A stretch of DNA of 64,000 nucleotides from JANPBY01 sp963805505 (GCA_963805505.1 CAWDUP010000002.1:682001-746000); one strand, 5' to 3'. Shown: positions 43,460 through 52,413, counted from the stretch's first letter. Made by a program: numbers and translations. The notes: generated by a model from the letters alone, not told the origin.

Positions 43460-43511
43460 CCAGCGCCGGAGGCCGGTTCGCCGGCTTGCCGAAGCAGTGG
43501 GTGTCGTCGGA

Positions 43512-43573
43512 GACACTTGAGGGTTGTGGACACTTGAGTGCTACCGACACTCGAGTCCGTAGGGACACTGGAG
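43512..43573 (+). repeat. Four direct repeats GACACTNGAG in front of ponA
   Basis: GACACTTGAG occurs at 43512 and 43529, GACACTCGAG at 43546 and GACACTGGAG at 43564. The spacings are 17, 17 and 18 bp. The last copy supplies the GGAG ribosome-binding site of ponA. The bases between the copies are unrelated, so this is not a simple tandem duplication. A repeated protein-binding site is the likely reading. Confidence 0.8.
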
Positions 43574-43577
43574 GACC

Positions 43578-45662
43578 GTGAAGATCGACTACCCGCGCTC
43601 GCAGCGGAGCGGTGTCCTGCGCTTCTGGCCGTCCTGGCGGCAGTGGCTGGCGATGTTCTGCCTAGGGGTGTTCCTCGCGGTCGGTGCTTTCGCGGTCGCG
43701 TACGCCAAGATCGACGTGCCCGCGCCCAACGAGCAGGCCACAGCCCAGGCCACCAAGATCTATTGGTCTGACGGCAAGACGCTGCTGGCGCAGATCGGTG
43801 AGGCCAACCGCACGTCCGTGCCCCTGGCCGAGGTGCCCGAGCACGTGCAAAAGGCCGTGCTGGCTGCCGAAGACCGCGGGTTCTACGGGCACGGGGGATT
43901 GTCCCCTCGCGGCATCGCTCGGGCTTTCTGGAACAACCTCCGTGGCGGTGACCAGCAGGGTGGCTCGACGATCACCCAGCAGCTGGCCAAGAACTACTAC
44001 CTGAATCAGGACCAGACCTATACCCGCAAGATCCGCGAGGCCGTGGTGTCGCTCAAGATGGAGCAGACCCTGAGCAAGGATCAGATCCTCGAGGACTACC
44101 TCAACACGATCTATTTCGGGCGCAGCGCCTACGGCATCCAGGCGGCAGCTCAGGCCTACTACGGCAAAGACGTCCAAGAGCTGACAGTGTCCGAGGGAGC
44201 GATGCTGGCCGCCATCTTGCGCAACCCGGGCCTCTACAACCCCGAGGACCACCTCGACAACCTGGAGGGGCGGTGGGCCTACGTCGTCGACGGCATGGTG
44301 TCCGAGGGCTGGCTGACTGCCGACGAGCGCGCCTCCCTGACCTTTCCCATGCCGATCAAGCTCAAGCCCTCGGCGACCTATGCCGGCACTCGTGGCTATC
44401 TCATCGACTCGGTGAAGCGTGACCTGGCCAGCATCGGCTTCGACGAGGAAACGGTGAATACGGCCGGCCTGCGGGTGGTCTCGACCTTCGACCGCTCGGC
44501 GCAGCGGTCTGCGGTCGCTGCGGTCAAGGGTCAGCGGCCGAGTGAGAAGGACGTCCACGTCGGGCTCGCGACCGTGGATCCCGCGACCGGTGCAGTCGTC
44601 GCGATGTACGGCGGACCGGATTTCCTCAAGCGGCAGTACAACGACGCGACGCAGGCGCGCGCTCAGGCCGGGTCGACCTTCAAGCCCTTTGCCCTCGCTG
44701 CCGGGCTGGAGGACGACATCGGGCTCAACTCGGTGTGGAACGGGGCCAACCGACAGACCTTCAAGAATCCGCCCTGCGCCGACTACACGGTGAACAACTA
44801 CGGCGGGGAATCCTTCGGAAAGCTGACCCTGCTGCAGGCGACCGAGAAGTCCGTCAACTCCGTCTACGTCCCGATGTCCATCCAGGCGGGAACGAAGACC
44901 GTCGCCGAGACGGCCCATCGCATCGGTATCCCGGAAGACGTGCCTATCGATCCCTGTTCCACCGTCAGTCTGGGCACCGCGTCGCCGACGGCGCTGGAGA
45001 TGGCCGGTGCCTACGCCACGTTCGCCGGCGGAGGCCTCGTGCACCAGCCCTACACGGTGACCTCGGTGACCTCGGCCAACGGTGGAGTGCTCTATACGGC
45101 AGACACGACTGGCCGCCAGGAGCTGACCGCGGATGTCGTGGCCGACGTCGACTATGCCCTTCAGCAGGTCGTGGCCGTCGGTACTGGTTTCGCTGCTAGG
45201 GCGCTCGGGCGGCCCTCGGCCGGCAAGACGGGCACCACGAATGATGGCCTTTCGGCTTGGTACGTCGGCTATACCCCTCAGCTGTCGACCGCGGTGGTGC
45301 TCTTCCGGCCGAACAAGGCCGGCAACCTCATCTCCCTCGATGGGGTGGGTGGTCTCTCGACGGTCACCGGAGGGTCGTTCCCGGCGCGGATCTGGACGGA
45401 CATGATGCGCGGCGCGTTGGCGGATGAGCCGGTGGTCAGATTCCCGCCGCCGGCCTGGATCGGCGGACAACCCGCCCCGTCCTCGTCTCCGACGAAGTCG
45501 TCGTCGCCGAGCGGGACCCCGAGTCCCAGCGAGACGGCATCCCCGACAGCCAGTCCCTCGACGAGCCCCACCCCCACACCTACTCCCACTCCAACCCCGA
45601 CCCCCACCCCGACGACCTCAGGTACGCCCGCCCCCGACGAGGACACCTCACCCGAACCCTGA
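43578..45662 (+). CDS. ponA: Bifunctional penicillin-binding protein (class A, PonA type)
   Basis: A 694-aa class A PBP that polymerises glycan strands and cross-links peptides. One membrane anchor lies at about 23-43. The glycosyltransferase domain (about 65-240) has the catalytic Glu in AEDRGFYGHGG (E98) and the GGSTITQQLAKN motif. The transpeptidase domain has the active serine in GSTFKPF (S366, K369), SVN (near 432) and KTGTTND. The last 65 residues are a Ser/Thr/Pro tail with a long TP dipeptide run. The GTG start has GGAG upstream, within the fourth direct repeat. Confidence 0.97.
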   Translation: MKIDYPRSQRSGVLRFWPSWRQWLAMFCLGVFLAVGAFAVAYAKIDVPAPNEQATAQATKIYWSDGKTLLAQIGEANRTSVPLAEVPEHVQKAVLAAEDRGFYGHGGLSPRGIARAFWNNLRGGDQQGGSTITQQLAKNYYLNQDQTYTRKIREAVVSLKMEQTLSKDQILEDYLNTIYFGRSAYGIQAAAQAYYGKDVQELTVSEGAMLAAILRNPGLYNPEDHLDNLEGRWAYVVDGMVSEGWLTADERASLTFPMPIKLKPSATYAGTRGYLIDSVKRDLASIGFDEETVNTAGLRVVSTFDRSAQRSAVAAVKGQRPSEKDVHVGLATVDPATGAVVAMYGGPDFLKRQYNDATQARAQAGSTFKPFALAAGLEDDIGLNSVWNGANRQTFKNPPCADYTVNNYGGESFGKLTLLQATEKSVNSVYVPMSIQAGTKTVAETAHRIGIPEDVPIDPCSTVSLGTASPTALEMAGAYATFAGGGLVHQPYTVTSVTSANGGVLYTADTTGRQELTADVVADVDYALQQVVAVGTGFAARALGRPSAGKTGTTNDGLSAWYVGYTPQLSTAVVLFRPNKAGNLISLDGVGGLSTVTGGSFPARIWTDMMRGALADEPVVRFPPPAWIGGQPAPSSSPTKSSSPSGTPSPSETASPTASPSTSPTPTPTPTPTPTPTPTTSGTPAPDEDTSPEP

Positions 45663-45685
45663 CGGCGGCTGACATCATCGGCCCG

Positions 45686-47119
45686 GTGACCTGGAACCCG
45701 GGGCGGCATCTGGTGCTCCCCAGTCGAGACGACTCGGTCGTGGCGCAGGCCAGTGAAGCTGTCGGTGGTCGAGCCGGATCCCGGGTCATCTCGGCCACCG
45801 GGTGGTGGACGCCGGTTCGTGTGGTCCTGGCGATGGTCGCCGTGGCCTGCGCGTTGGGGTTCCTGCAAAAGGTTCCCTGCCGTTCCGGAGACTTCGCAGA
45901 AAACGTCTACCAGCGCATGTGCTACACCGACATCGCCCCGCTGTACGGCGATCGCGGTTTCGCACAGGGGGCTTGGCCCTACGTCGACACGGGATCATGG
46001 GAACCCTTGGAGTACCCCGTGCTCACCGGCGGGCTCATGACCTTGGCGGCATGGATCACTCGTGCCGTGGACCAGCCCGGCGGTCAACCTGCCTACGTGA
46101 CGTTCTTCGACGTGAACGTCGTCCTGCTCAGCGCGTTCGCACTGCTCGCCTGCTGGTTCGTCGCGAACACGCACCGCCGGCGACCGTGGGACGCCGCGAT
46201 GCTGGCTCCGGGCCTGGTTCTCGCCGCGTTCATCAACTGGGACCTCCTCGTCGTGGCCCTGGCGGCCGGTGCCCTATGGGCCTGGGCCCGTGGCCGGCCG
46301 GTGCTCGCGGGTGTGCTCATCGGTCTCGGGGCGGCGGCGAAGCTCTATCCGCTGTTCCTGTTGGGGCCACTGCTTCTCGTCTGCCTCCGCGGGCGCCGGA
46401 TGCCGGTGTTCGTCCGGGTCCTGTTCGGAGCGCTGTCGACCTGGCTGATCGTCAACGTCCCGGTCCTGCTGGCTGCCCCGGAGGGGTGGGCGACCTTCTA
46501 CACGTTCAGCCGGGAGCGGCCCGCGTCCTTCGGTTCCCTCTGGTATGCCCTCAGCGACCTGGGGCACGGGATTCCGGCGGACCGCCTCAACCTGGTGGCA
46601 GGTGGGCTGTTCGTCTTGGCCTGCCTGGCGATTGCCTGGCTCGCCCTTGCGGCTCCATACCCCCCGCGACTGGCGCAGCTGACGTTCTTGGTCGTGGCGG
46701 CTTTCCTGCTGACCAACAAGGTCTACTCCCCGCAGTACGCGCTCTGGCTGGTATTCCTCTTCCCCCTGGCCAGACCGAGATGGCGAGACTTTCTGATCTG
46801 GCTGTTCTTCGAGGCGGTCTACTTCGCCGCGATCTGGTGGTATCTGGAAGGGCTGACCAACCCCGACCTGGCCCTACCGACCTGGCCGCACACGTGGGCC
46901 ACGCTGATGCGGATGGCGGCCACGTTGGTCGTGTGCGGGCTGATCACGCGAGACATCTGGTGGCCGGAGCACGATCCGGTCAGAGGAGTCGACCCGGACA
47001 CAGGCGAGGTCCTCACGATCGACCCCGGGAGCCCGTCCGTGCCTGAGCGAGCTGTTCCTTCCCATACCGGACAGCGAACAGCTCCTGCGCCCGCTCCCGA
47101 CCGAGGAACTCCGCGCTGA
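45686..47119 (+). CDS. GT87 family membrane glycosyltransferase
   Basis: A 477-aa polytopic protein with about 10 membrane helices and the early loop typical of GT87/GT-C mannosyltransferases (YGDRGFAQGAWPYVDTGSWEPLEYP, with an acidic residue for catalysis). It should use polyprenyl-phosphate sugars outside the membrane. It follows ponA by 23 bp, as Rv0051 follows ponA1. The C-terminal 60 residues are a polar cytosolic tail. The acceptor is unknown; phosphatidylinositol mannosides or wall polymers are candidates. Confidence 0.88.
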   Translation: MTWNPGRHLVLPSRDDSVVAQASEAVGGRAGSRVISATGWWTPVRVVLAMVAVACALGFLQKVPCRSGDFAENVYQRMCYTDIAPLYGDRGFAQGAWPYVDTGSWEPLEYPVLTGGLMTLAAWITRAVDQPGGQPAYVTFFDVNVVLLSAFALLACWFVANTHRRRPWDAAMLAPGLVLAAFINWDLLVVALAAGALWAWARGRPVLAGVLIGLGAAAKLYPLFLLGPLLLVCLRGRRMPVFVRVLFGALSTWLIVNVPVLLAAPEGWATFYTFSRERPASFGSLWYALSDLGHGIPADRLNLVAGGLFVLACLAIAWLALAAPYPPRLAQLTFLVVAAFLLTNKVYSPQYALWLVFLFPLARPRWRDFLIWLFFEAVYFAAIWWYLEGLTNPDLALPTWPHTWATLMRMAATLVVCGLITRDIWWPEHDPVRGVDPDTGEVLTIDPGSPSVPERAVPSHTGQRTAPAPAPDRGTPR

Positions 47120-47141
47120 TGGAGTTCATCGGGTCTAGGTC

Positions 47142-48218
47142 CTATTCGGCCTCGTCCGGCCAGCCGACGTCGGAGAGATCCACGGCGTCGAAGGTGCTGG
47201 TCGTGAATCTGACCTCACAGGACACCTCGTCGCCGACGGTGACCTCGAGGTCGTCGGGGACGAGCAGCAGGGAGCACTGCATGTGCGGCGGCTCGGCGAA
47301 CCAGCGCTGCTTTCCCCCGACGGCGAACGGTGACAGCACCCGCCCGGCGGCCTCGAGGCCACCCAGGGCGGCAACCTTTCCGCGCGCCACCATCCCCGAC
47401 ACCGGCTTGGGCGCCTCCAGCCCGACGCCGTGGGCGGTTCCCCCACTGACGACGACCAGCTGGGATCCGCCGGGGGATCGACGCTGCCGGTAGCCGAATC
47501 GGTCACCGCGGCGCATGCGGTGCACGTCGAGCACGGTGCCGGTGACGCGCAGCGAGCCTCGATCCCCCAGCCACAGCCGGGTGCCGACACGGGGACGTAC
47601 ATCCATGCTTTGGTGAGCGGCTCGCACCGACTCGAGCTCGGCGTCGGCGAGGTGCGACACCCAAAGCCGGTTCACGGCCAGCCCAGCTCCCCACAGCCGG
47701 GCGATGGTCGCCTCGGTCTCTTCGGCCCGACCCAGTACGGGGGGAGCCAGAGGCAAGTGAACGGCATAACCCTCTACGGCGATGCCGTTGAGCAGCTCGG
47801 ACACCTCGCCGAGCCGGTCGTGCTCGATGCCATGGCGTCGCATCGAGCTGGCCACCTCGATCACCACGCGCCGCCGATCACCGCGCTGGGTCTCGCCGGC
47901 CAACGCGGCGAGAGCCTCAACCGTGCTCACGGTCAAGATCACGCGGGCGTCTGCGTCGGGTAGCGGCCCGGTCGCCGGGTGCCAGGGCGTGAGGACGAGG
48001 ACGTCGCCGTCGTAGGTCTCCCGCAGCGCAGCGATCTCTGACGACGTGCCCACCGCGGCCGCGGTGCAGCCCAGTCTGGTGACCTCAGCGCCGAGCCGAG
48101 CACCTCCGAAGCCGTAGCCGTTCCCCTTGACCACCGGGACCAGCCCGGGCACGGCTAGCGCCAGCTGGTCGAGGTGGGAGCGCCACCGGGGACCGTCGAC
48201 GTGCAAGGTGAACGTCAT
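47142..48218 (-). CDS. alr: Alanine racemase-like PLP protein
   Basis: A 358-aa fold-type III PLP enzyme. The cofactor lysine is in PVVKGNGYGFG (K31). The candidate second catalytic tyrosine is in GDRFGYRQRR (Y243), and the substrate-binding Met region reads PHMQCS. The sequence departs from standard alanine racemase in its C-terminal domain. The start overlaps the FemX-like gene stop by four bases, so both are coupled. The product could supply D-Ala or another D-amino acid for the wall. Whether it is the main alanine racemase is uncertain. Confidence 0.85.
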   Translation of the reverse strand: MTFTLHVDGPRWRSHLDQLALAVPGLVPVVKGNGYGFGGARLGAEVTRLGCTAAAVGTSSEIAALRETYDGDVLVLTPWHPATGPLPDADARVILTVSTVEALAALAGETQRGDRRRVVIEVASSMRRHGIEHDRLGEVSELLNGIAVEGYAVHLPLAPPVLGRAEETEATIARLWGAGLAVNRLWVSHLADAELESVRAAHQSMDVRPRVGTRLWLGDRGSLRVTGTVLDVHRMRRGDRFGYRQRRSPGGSQLVVVSGGTAHGVGLEAPKPVSGMVARGKVAALGGLEAAGRVLSPFAVGGKQRWFAEPPHMQCSLLLVPDDLEVTVGDEVSCEVRFTTSTFDAVDLSDVGWPDEAE

Positions 48219-49336
48219 CGTCGTCCGGTCCGTGCGAGGTAGGCGGTGAAACCCTTGTAGAGCAACGAATTCAACGGGTAGTCCCACTCCCCTACGTACT
48301 CCACGGCGGCACCTCCGGTGCCGAGCTTGAACTGGATGAGACCGAACAGCGGGTCGTCCGGGTCGAGCGTGTCGGAGATACCGCGCAGGTCATAGGTCTC
48401 GGCGCCGACCGACAGCGCTCCCTCGATCATCGCCCACTGGATGGCATTGCTGGGGCGTACCTCTCGCTTGTGGTCGGCACTCGCGCCGTAGGAATACCAG
48501 ACGTGACGTCCGGAGCGGACGGCCGTCGTCGCTGCCAGCACCTCTCCCTCATGGCGGGCCAGGTAGAGGCGGATGCGGTCAGGGTCCTCGGCCTGCATGG
48601 CGTCCCACATCCGCTGCATGTAGGACAAAGCCCGCGGGGTGAACCCGTCTCGTTCGGCGGTCACCGTGTAGACGCGATGGAAGTCGGGCAGGTCTTCGCG
48701 CGAACCGAGGCTCACTTCGACGCCGCTCTTGGCCGCCTTTTTGATGTTGCGCCGCCACAGCTGGTTGAACCCGGCAAGCACCTCGTCGGGGCTACGCCCG
48801 GCGAGGGAGAGCTGGAACACGTAACGCGGCTGGACGTCCCCGAAGCCAGAGCCGGTGTCGGGAGCCTGCCGCCAGCCGCCGGCGCGCAGGGACTCGACGA
48901 GCTTGGCTCCGTCCGCTGACGTGATGTCGGGTTGCACGGCGCCCAGGCGCTTGGCCGAGCCCTCCGCGATGGCTCTCTTGAGGGTGTCGGCCGACCAGCG
49001 ACGGACCTCCACCTGCGGACCGATCTTGATCGCGAACGCCCGGTGGTTCTTCAGGACTTCCGCCAGCGGGGTGAGTACGTCTGCCGAGTCGTAGGCGCTC
49101 CAGTCGAGCACGGGGCCTTCCGGCAGGTAGGCGAGGTATCGGTTGATCCTCGGCACTGCTCGGAGCAGGACCAGCCCGGCGCCGACCAGCTCGCTTCCGT
49201 CGTACCACCCGAGGGAGAGGCTGCCCCACTCCGCTTTCACGCCCGCCCAGGAGGGCAGCTGCAAGAACGACCCCGAGCGCTTCTCGACGAACGCCACCTG
49301 GGTCTCGGCATCGATGAGACGAACGTCGAGCGGCAT
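48215..49336 (-). CDS. FemX/FemAB family peptidoglycan bridge ligase
   Basis: A 373-aa aminoacyl-tRNA-dependent ligase of the Fem family, which adds amino acids to lipid II to build the interpeptide bridge. Two GNAT-like halves are visible: PSWAGVKAEWGSLSLGWYDG and later FNQLWRRNIKKAAKSGVEV. The YDLRGISDTLDPDDPLFGLIQFK end is typical of the family. The ATG at 49336 is preferred because TAGGGT lies 7 nt before it. The open frame runs to 49564, but that part has no Fem homology. The amino acid added cannot be told from sequence. Confidence 0.92.
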   Translation of the reverse strand: MPLDVRLIDAETQVAFVEKRSGSFLQLPSWAGVKAEWGSLSLGWYDGSELVGAGLVLLRAVPRINRYLAYLPEGPVLDWSAYDSADVLTPLAEVLKNHRAFAIKIGPQVEVRRWSADTLKRAIAEGSAKRLGAVQPDITSADGAKLVESLRAGGWRQAPDTGSGFGDVQPRYVFQLSLAGRSPDEVLAGFNQLWRRNIKKAAKSGVEVSLGSREDLPDFHRVYTVTAERDGFTPRALSYMQRMWDAMQAEDPDRIRLYLARHEGEVLAATTAVRSGRHVWYSYGASADHKREVRPSNAIQWAMIEGALSVGAETYDLRGISDTLDPDDPLFGLIQFKLGTGGAAVEYVGEWDYPLNSLLYKGFTAYLARTGRR

Positions 49337-49343
49337 GGCCGCC

Positions 49344-49349
49344 ACCCTA
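49344..49349 (-). promoter_or_regulatory. Leaderless-type -10 box of the FemX-like gene
   Basis: TAGGGT ends 7 nt before the ATG at 49336. This decides between that start and the much longer open frame. Confidence 0.55.
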
Positions 49350-49436
49350 GGCGGCACAGACGGTTGGGCGCGCACGACGTCGGACGGTAGGGGAGGCAGG
49401 CGGGCGGTCGCGCAGGACCGCCACGAGGCCGCCGCG

Positions 49437-50231
49437 CTAGAGGGCGAGGTCGACAACCACCGGCGCGTGGTCGCTGGGCCCCTTGCCTTCCTTGAGCGAT
49501 CCCTTGCGGGCCTCGCGATCGACGTAGGCGTCGGTGACGGCACCGGCAAAAGCCGCGTTGGCATAGACGAGGTCGATGCGCATCCCCATGTTCTTGTGGA
49601 AATTGCCGCCGCGGTAGTCCCAGTAGGTGAAGGGGTGATCGTGCTTGAGCGGCCGGGGGAACACGTCGCTCAGGCCCAGAGCGCGCAGCGCTGCCAGCGC
49701 GGCCCGTTCGGGTTCGGTCACGTGGGTTGCACCGGCGAAGGCGGCACGATCCCAGACGTCGGCGTCGGTGGGTGCCACGTTGAAGTCACCCAGCACGGCG
49801 AACGGCGCAGACCCGGTGGCCTCATCAGCCACGGTCTGCCGCAAGGCGTCCAACCAGGCGAGCTTGTAGCCGTAGTGCGCGTGCTCGGGTTCGCGACCGT
49901 TGGGCACATAGACCGACCACAGGCGTACGCCGCCGCACGTGGCCCCGATCGCGCGCGGTTCGACAGCGCCCTCATAGCCTGGCTGCTGGTCGAGGCCAAG
50001 GACCACATCGGACAGTCCGACGCGGGACAGGATCCCGACGCCGTTCCACCGGCCTTCGGCGTTGATCGCCGCTTGGTAGCCCAGCGCCGCTAACTGCTCA
50101 TCGGGGAAGGCTTCCGGCGGATTCTTCAGCTCCTGAAGGCAGACGACATCTGGTGCGGAGCCCGCGAGCCAGTCGAGCATTTTCGGCAGGCGGACCGTGA
50201 CCGAGTTGACGTTCCAGGTGGCGACGCGCAC
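49437..50231 (-). CDS. xth: Exodeoxyribonuclease III
   Basis: A 264-aa AP endonuclease and 3' exonuclease of the EEP family for base excision repair. Motifs are TWNVNSV, CLQELKNPPEAFPDEQL (metal-binding Glu), the GDFNVAPTDADVWD loop and the final SDHAPVVVDL (catalytic His). The GTG start is preceded by the -10 TAGGGT with a 6-nt gap (50238-50243), so the mRNA should be leaderless. Confidence 0.96.
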   Translation of the reverse strand: MRVATWNVNSVTVRLPKMLDWLAGSAPDVVCLQELKNPPEAFPDEQLAALGYQAAINAEGRWNGVGILSRVGLSDVVLGLDQQPGYEGAVEPRAIGATCGGVRLWSVYVPNGREPEHAHYGYKLAWLDALRQTVADEATGSAPFAVLGDFNVAPTDADVWDRAAFAGATHVTEPERAALAALRALGLSDVFPRPLKHDHPFTYWDYRGGNFHKNMGMRIDLVYANAAFAGAVTDAYVDREARKGSLKEGKGPSDHAPVVVDLAL

Positions 50232-50284
50232 TCGCCGACCCTACGACGTGGGGCGGACAGCCCGACGAGTCGGCTCGCCTGAGC

Positions 50285-50659
50285 TCAGAAGCCGAACCCC
50301 CCGTGCGCCAGGGAAAGGCCGAGCCCGACTGCTGCGGCGCCGGTGCCGATGATGTCGACCCAGCGCTGGTTGGTGTTTTCGGAGGTGAGCTGGGAGTAGA
50401 AGCCGATCACCACGCCGATGGCGCCCAGGATCGCGCCCGCCACGTGCGCGTCCTCGATGAATCCGCACACGAGCGCAGCGACGCCGATGACCATGGTCGC
50501 GCCAGTCAGGATCTGCTGACGCTGGTGGTGGCCGGAGGGGGTGTCGGTGGCTGAGTGACCGAGCAGCTTCGGGTCGTTCGGCAGCACTGCCCACGTGCCC
50601 TCAGCTGGTTCGGAAGGCTCGGGGAAGTCGCGGTTCGCGGTGGCGCCGGGCTCGGTCAT
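50285..50659 (-). CDS. Small membrane protein, function unknown
   Basis: A 124-aa protein with about 45 polar N-terminal residues, then three short hydrophobic segments (about 53-67, 74-90 and 103-120) and a Gly-rich end. The ATG at 50659 is favoured, since an earlier in-frame start would cross the rpsF promoter region. It has no recognisable Shine-Dalgarno. It is divergent from rpsF. I do not recognise a family with confidence. Confidence 0.6.
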   Translation of the reverse strand: MTEPGATANRDFPEPSEPAEGTWAVLPNDPKLLGHSATDTPSGHHQRQQILTGATMVIGVAALVCGFIEDAHVAGAILGAIGVVIGFYSQLTSENTNQRWVDIIGTGAAAVGLGLSLAHGGFGF

Positions 50660-50713
50660 GGAAGGAGCGTGGCGCGATCGGTGGACGATTTCAAGCGGAC
50701 GCGCACCGTCGGG

Positions 50714-50719
50714 TATCCT
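50714..50719 (+). promoter_or_regulatory. Candidate -10 box of the rpsF operon
   Basis: TATCCT in the context GGGTATCCT is a good -10 box, 122 bp before the rpsF ATG. No convincing -35 is seen. Confidence 0.4.
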
Positions 50720-50795
50720 CAGCCGCTGGGCGCGCTGCCACAGGCGCTCGACGTAGAGCACGTTCCGCCCCGGCGGATCGCGCTGACCCTCCTGC

Positions 50796-50814
50796 CACGG
50801 ATCGACCGTGGCCG
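50796..50814 (+). promoter_or_regulatory. Hairpin in the rpsF leader
   Basis: GCCACGG and CCGTGGC pair in a 7-bp stem with an ATCGA loop, just upstream of the AGAGGAGG ribosome-binding site at 50823-50830. Leaders of rpsF operons often carry an S6:S18-binding RNA element. I cannot show that this hairpin is one. Confidence 0.35.
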
Positions 50815-50841
50815 CCAAGTCCAGAGGAGGTGGGTTCTCAC

Positions 50842-51132
50842 ATGCGTCGCTATGAGCTGATGGTCATCCTCGACCCCGATCTCGAGGAGCGCACCGTCGC
50901 CCCGTCGCTCGATACGTTCCTCAACGTCGTCCGCAAGGATGGCGGGACGGTCGAGAACATCGACATCTGGGGCCGACGACGACTGGCCTACGAGATCAAC
51001 AAGAAGCCGGACGGGATCTACGCCGTCGTAGACCTGACCTGCGAGCCGGCCACCGTGAAGGAGCTGGACCGCCAGCTCAACCTCAACGAGTCGGTCATGC
51101 GCACCAAGGTGCTCCGACCGGCAGCGAAGTAG
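50842..51132 (+). CDS. rpsF: 30S ribosomal protein S6
   Basis: A 96-aa protein starting MRRYELMVILDPDLEERTV, with the family motif GRRRLAYEINKKPDGIYAVVDL. It binds 16S rRNA together with S18. The AGAGGAGG site lies about 11 nt upstream of the ATG. It heads the rpsF-ssb-rpsR-rplI operon, conserved in actinobacteria. Confidence 0.98.
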   Translation: MRRYELMVILDPDLEERTVAPSLDTFLNVVRKDGGTVENIDIWGRRRLAYEINKKPDGIYAVVDLTCEPATVKELDRQLNLNESVMRTKVLRPAAK

Positions 51133-51141
51133 GCGATCCAG

Positions 51142-51639
51142 ATGGCCCAAGGAGATGTCTCCGTCACCATCGTCGGCAACCTCACCGCCGACCCCGAGCT
51201 GCGGTTCACCCCGAGCGGGGCGGCTGTGGCCAACTTCACGATCGCCTCGACCACTCGGCTGCTGGACAAGCAGACCAACGAGTGGAAGGACGGCGACACG
51301 ATCTTCATGCGCTGCGCCGTGTGGCGGCAGTACGCAGAGAACGTCGCGGAGTCCCTCACCAAGGGATCGCGAGTCATCGCGACCGGGCGTCTCAAGCAGC
51401 GCTCCTACGAGACCAAGGAAGGCGAGAAGCGCACGGTGGTGGAGCTCGACGTCGATGACGTCGGCCCGGCGCTGAAGAACGCCACCGCCAAGGTCAGCAA
51501 GGTCGCGCGCCAAGGCGGCGGCGGGGGCTTCGGCGGAGCGCCGTCGGACGACCCGTGGGCCAGTCCGGTCGACAGCAGCGCCGGCTCGGCGCAATCCACG
51601 TCCGGAGGCTCCGCCTCCTACGACGAGCCTCCCTTCTAG
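51142..51639 (+). CDS. ssb: Single-stranded DNA-binding protein
   Basis: A 165-aa SSB. The OB fold spans residues 1-110 and starts MAQGDVSVTIVGNLTADPELRF. A Gly/Ser-rich linker leads to the acidic tip YDEPPF, the variant of the DDIPF tail that docks partner proteins. It lies 9 bp after rpsF. Confidence 0.98.
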   Translation: MAQGDVSVTIVGNLTADPELRFTPSGAAVANFTIASTTRLLDKQTNEWKDGDTIFMRCAVWRQYAENVAESLTKGSRVIATGRLKQRSYETKEGEKRTVVELDVDDVGPALKNATAKVSKVARQGGGGGFGGAPSDDPWASPVDSSAGSAQSTSGGSASYDEPPF

Positions 51640-51698
51640 ACCCTTCCCCCTTCCTCCCCGCTCTTGCGAGCGACCAGCAGCGAAAGAGACTCCACGCG

Positions 51699-51938
51699 AT
51701 GGCCACCAAGCCCCCGATCCGCAAACCGAAGAAGAAGAGCAACCCGCTCAAGGCGGCGAAGATCGACTACGTCGACTACAAGGACACTGCTCTGCTTCGC
51801 AAGTTCATCTCCGACCGAGGCAAGATCCGGGCCCGTCGGGTCACCGGCGTATCCGTCCAGCAGCAGCGCGAGATCGCCAAGGCGGTCAAGAACGCCCGCG
51901 AGATGGCGCTGCTCCCCTACACCTCAACTGCTCGCTGA
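51699..51938 (+). CDS. rpsR: 30S ribosomal protein S18
   Basis: A 79-aa basic protein with the S18 signature IDYVDYKDTALLRKFISDRGKI and RRVTGVSVQQQREIAKAVKNAREMALLPY. It pairs with S6 on the 30S platform. It lacks the CxxC zinc motif found in some S18 paralogues, as expected for a zinc-independent form. It begins MATKPPIRKPKKK. Confidence 0.97.
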   Translation: MATKPPIRKPKKKSNPLKAAKIDYVDYKDTALLRKFISDRGKIRARRVTGVSVQQQREIAKAVKNAREMALLPYTSTAR

Positions 51939-51953
51939 GGGCTGGGAGACACC

Positions 51954-52403
51954 ATGAAGATCATCCTCACGCACGAGGTCGCCAGTCTTGGCGCTCCGGG
52001 CGACGTCGTCGAGGTCAAGGACGGCTACGCCCGCAACTATCTCGTGCCCCGCGGTGATGCGATCCGGTGGACCAAGGGCGCTGAGAAGGAGATCGTCTCG
52101 ATCAAGCGCGCCCGCGAGGTTCGCTCGGTCCACGACCTTGGGCACGCCCAGGAGATCAAGGGTCAGCTCGAGGCGCTCGACGTCACGTTGGCTGCGCGAG
52201 CAGGCGACGGCGGTCGACTCTTCGGGTCTGTGACGGTCAGTGACGTGGCCGACGCGGTCAAGGCCGCCGGCGGTCCCGACGTCGACAAGCGCCGCATCGA
52301 GATCGGAAACCCGATCAAGACGGTTGGCTCACACCAGGTCAACGTGCGGATTCACCCCGAGGTCGTGGCTACCGTCGCCGTGGACATCGTCGCAGCGAGC
52401 TAG
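51954..52403 (+). CDS. rplI: 50S ribosomal protein L9
   Basis: A 149-aa protein starting MKIILTHEVASLGAPGDVVEVKDGYARNYL, the L9 signature that binds domain V of 23S rRNA. A long helix follows, and the C-terminal domain ends VNVRIHPEVVATVAVDIVA. It is the last gene of the operon. A strong hairpin lies 10 bp after the stop. Confidence 0.98.
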   Translation: MKIILTHEVASLGAPGDVVEVKDGYARNYLVPRGDAIRWTKGAEKEIVSIKRAREVRSVHDLGHAQEIKGQLEALDVTLAARAGDGGRLFGSVTVSDVADAVKAAGGPDVDKRRIEIGNPIKTVGSHQVNVRIHPEVVATVAVDIVAAS

Positions 52404-52413
52404 GTCCTCTCGA

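Noticed and set aside
43662..45470. 602-codon minus-strand frame opposite ponA
   Set aside because: No domain can be recognised and it lies fully within a well supported penicillin-binding protein gene.
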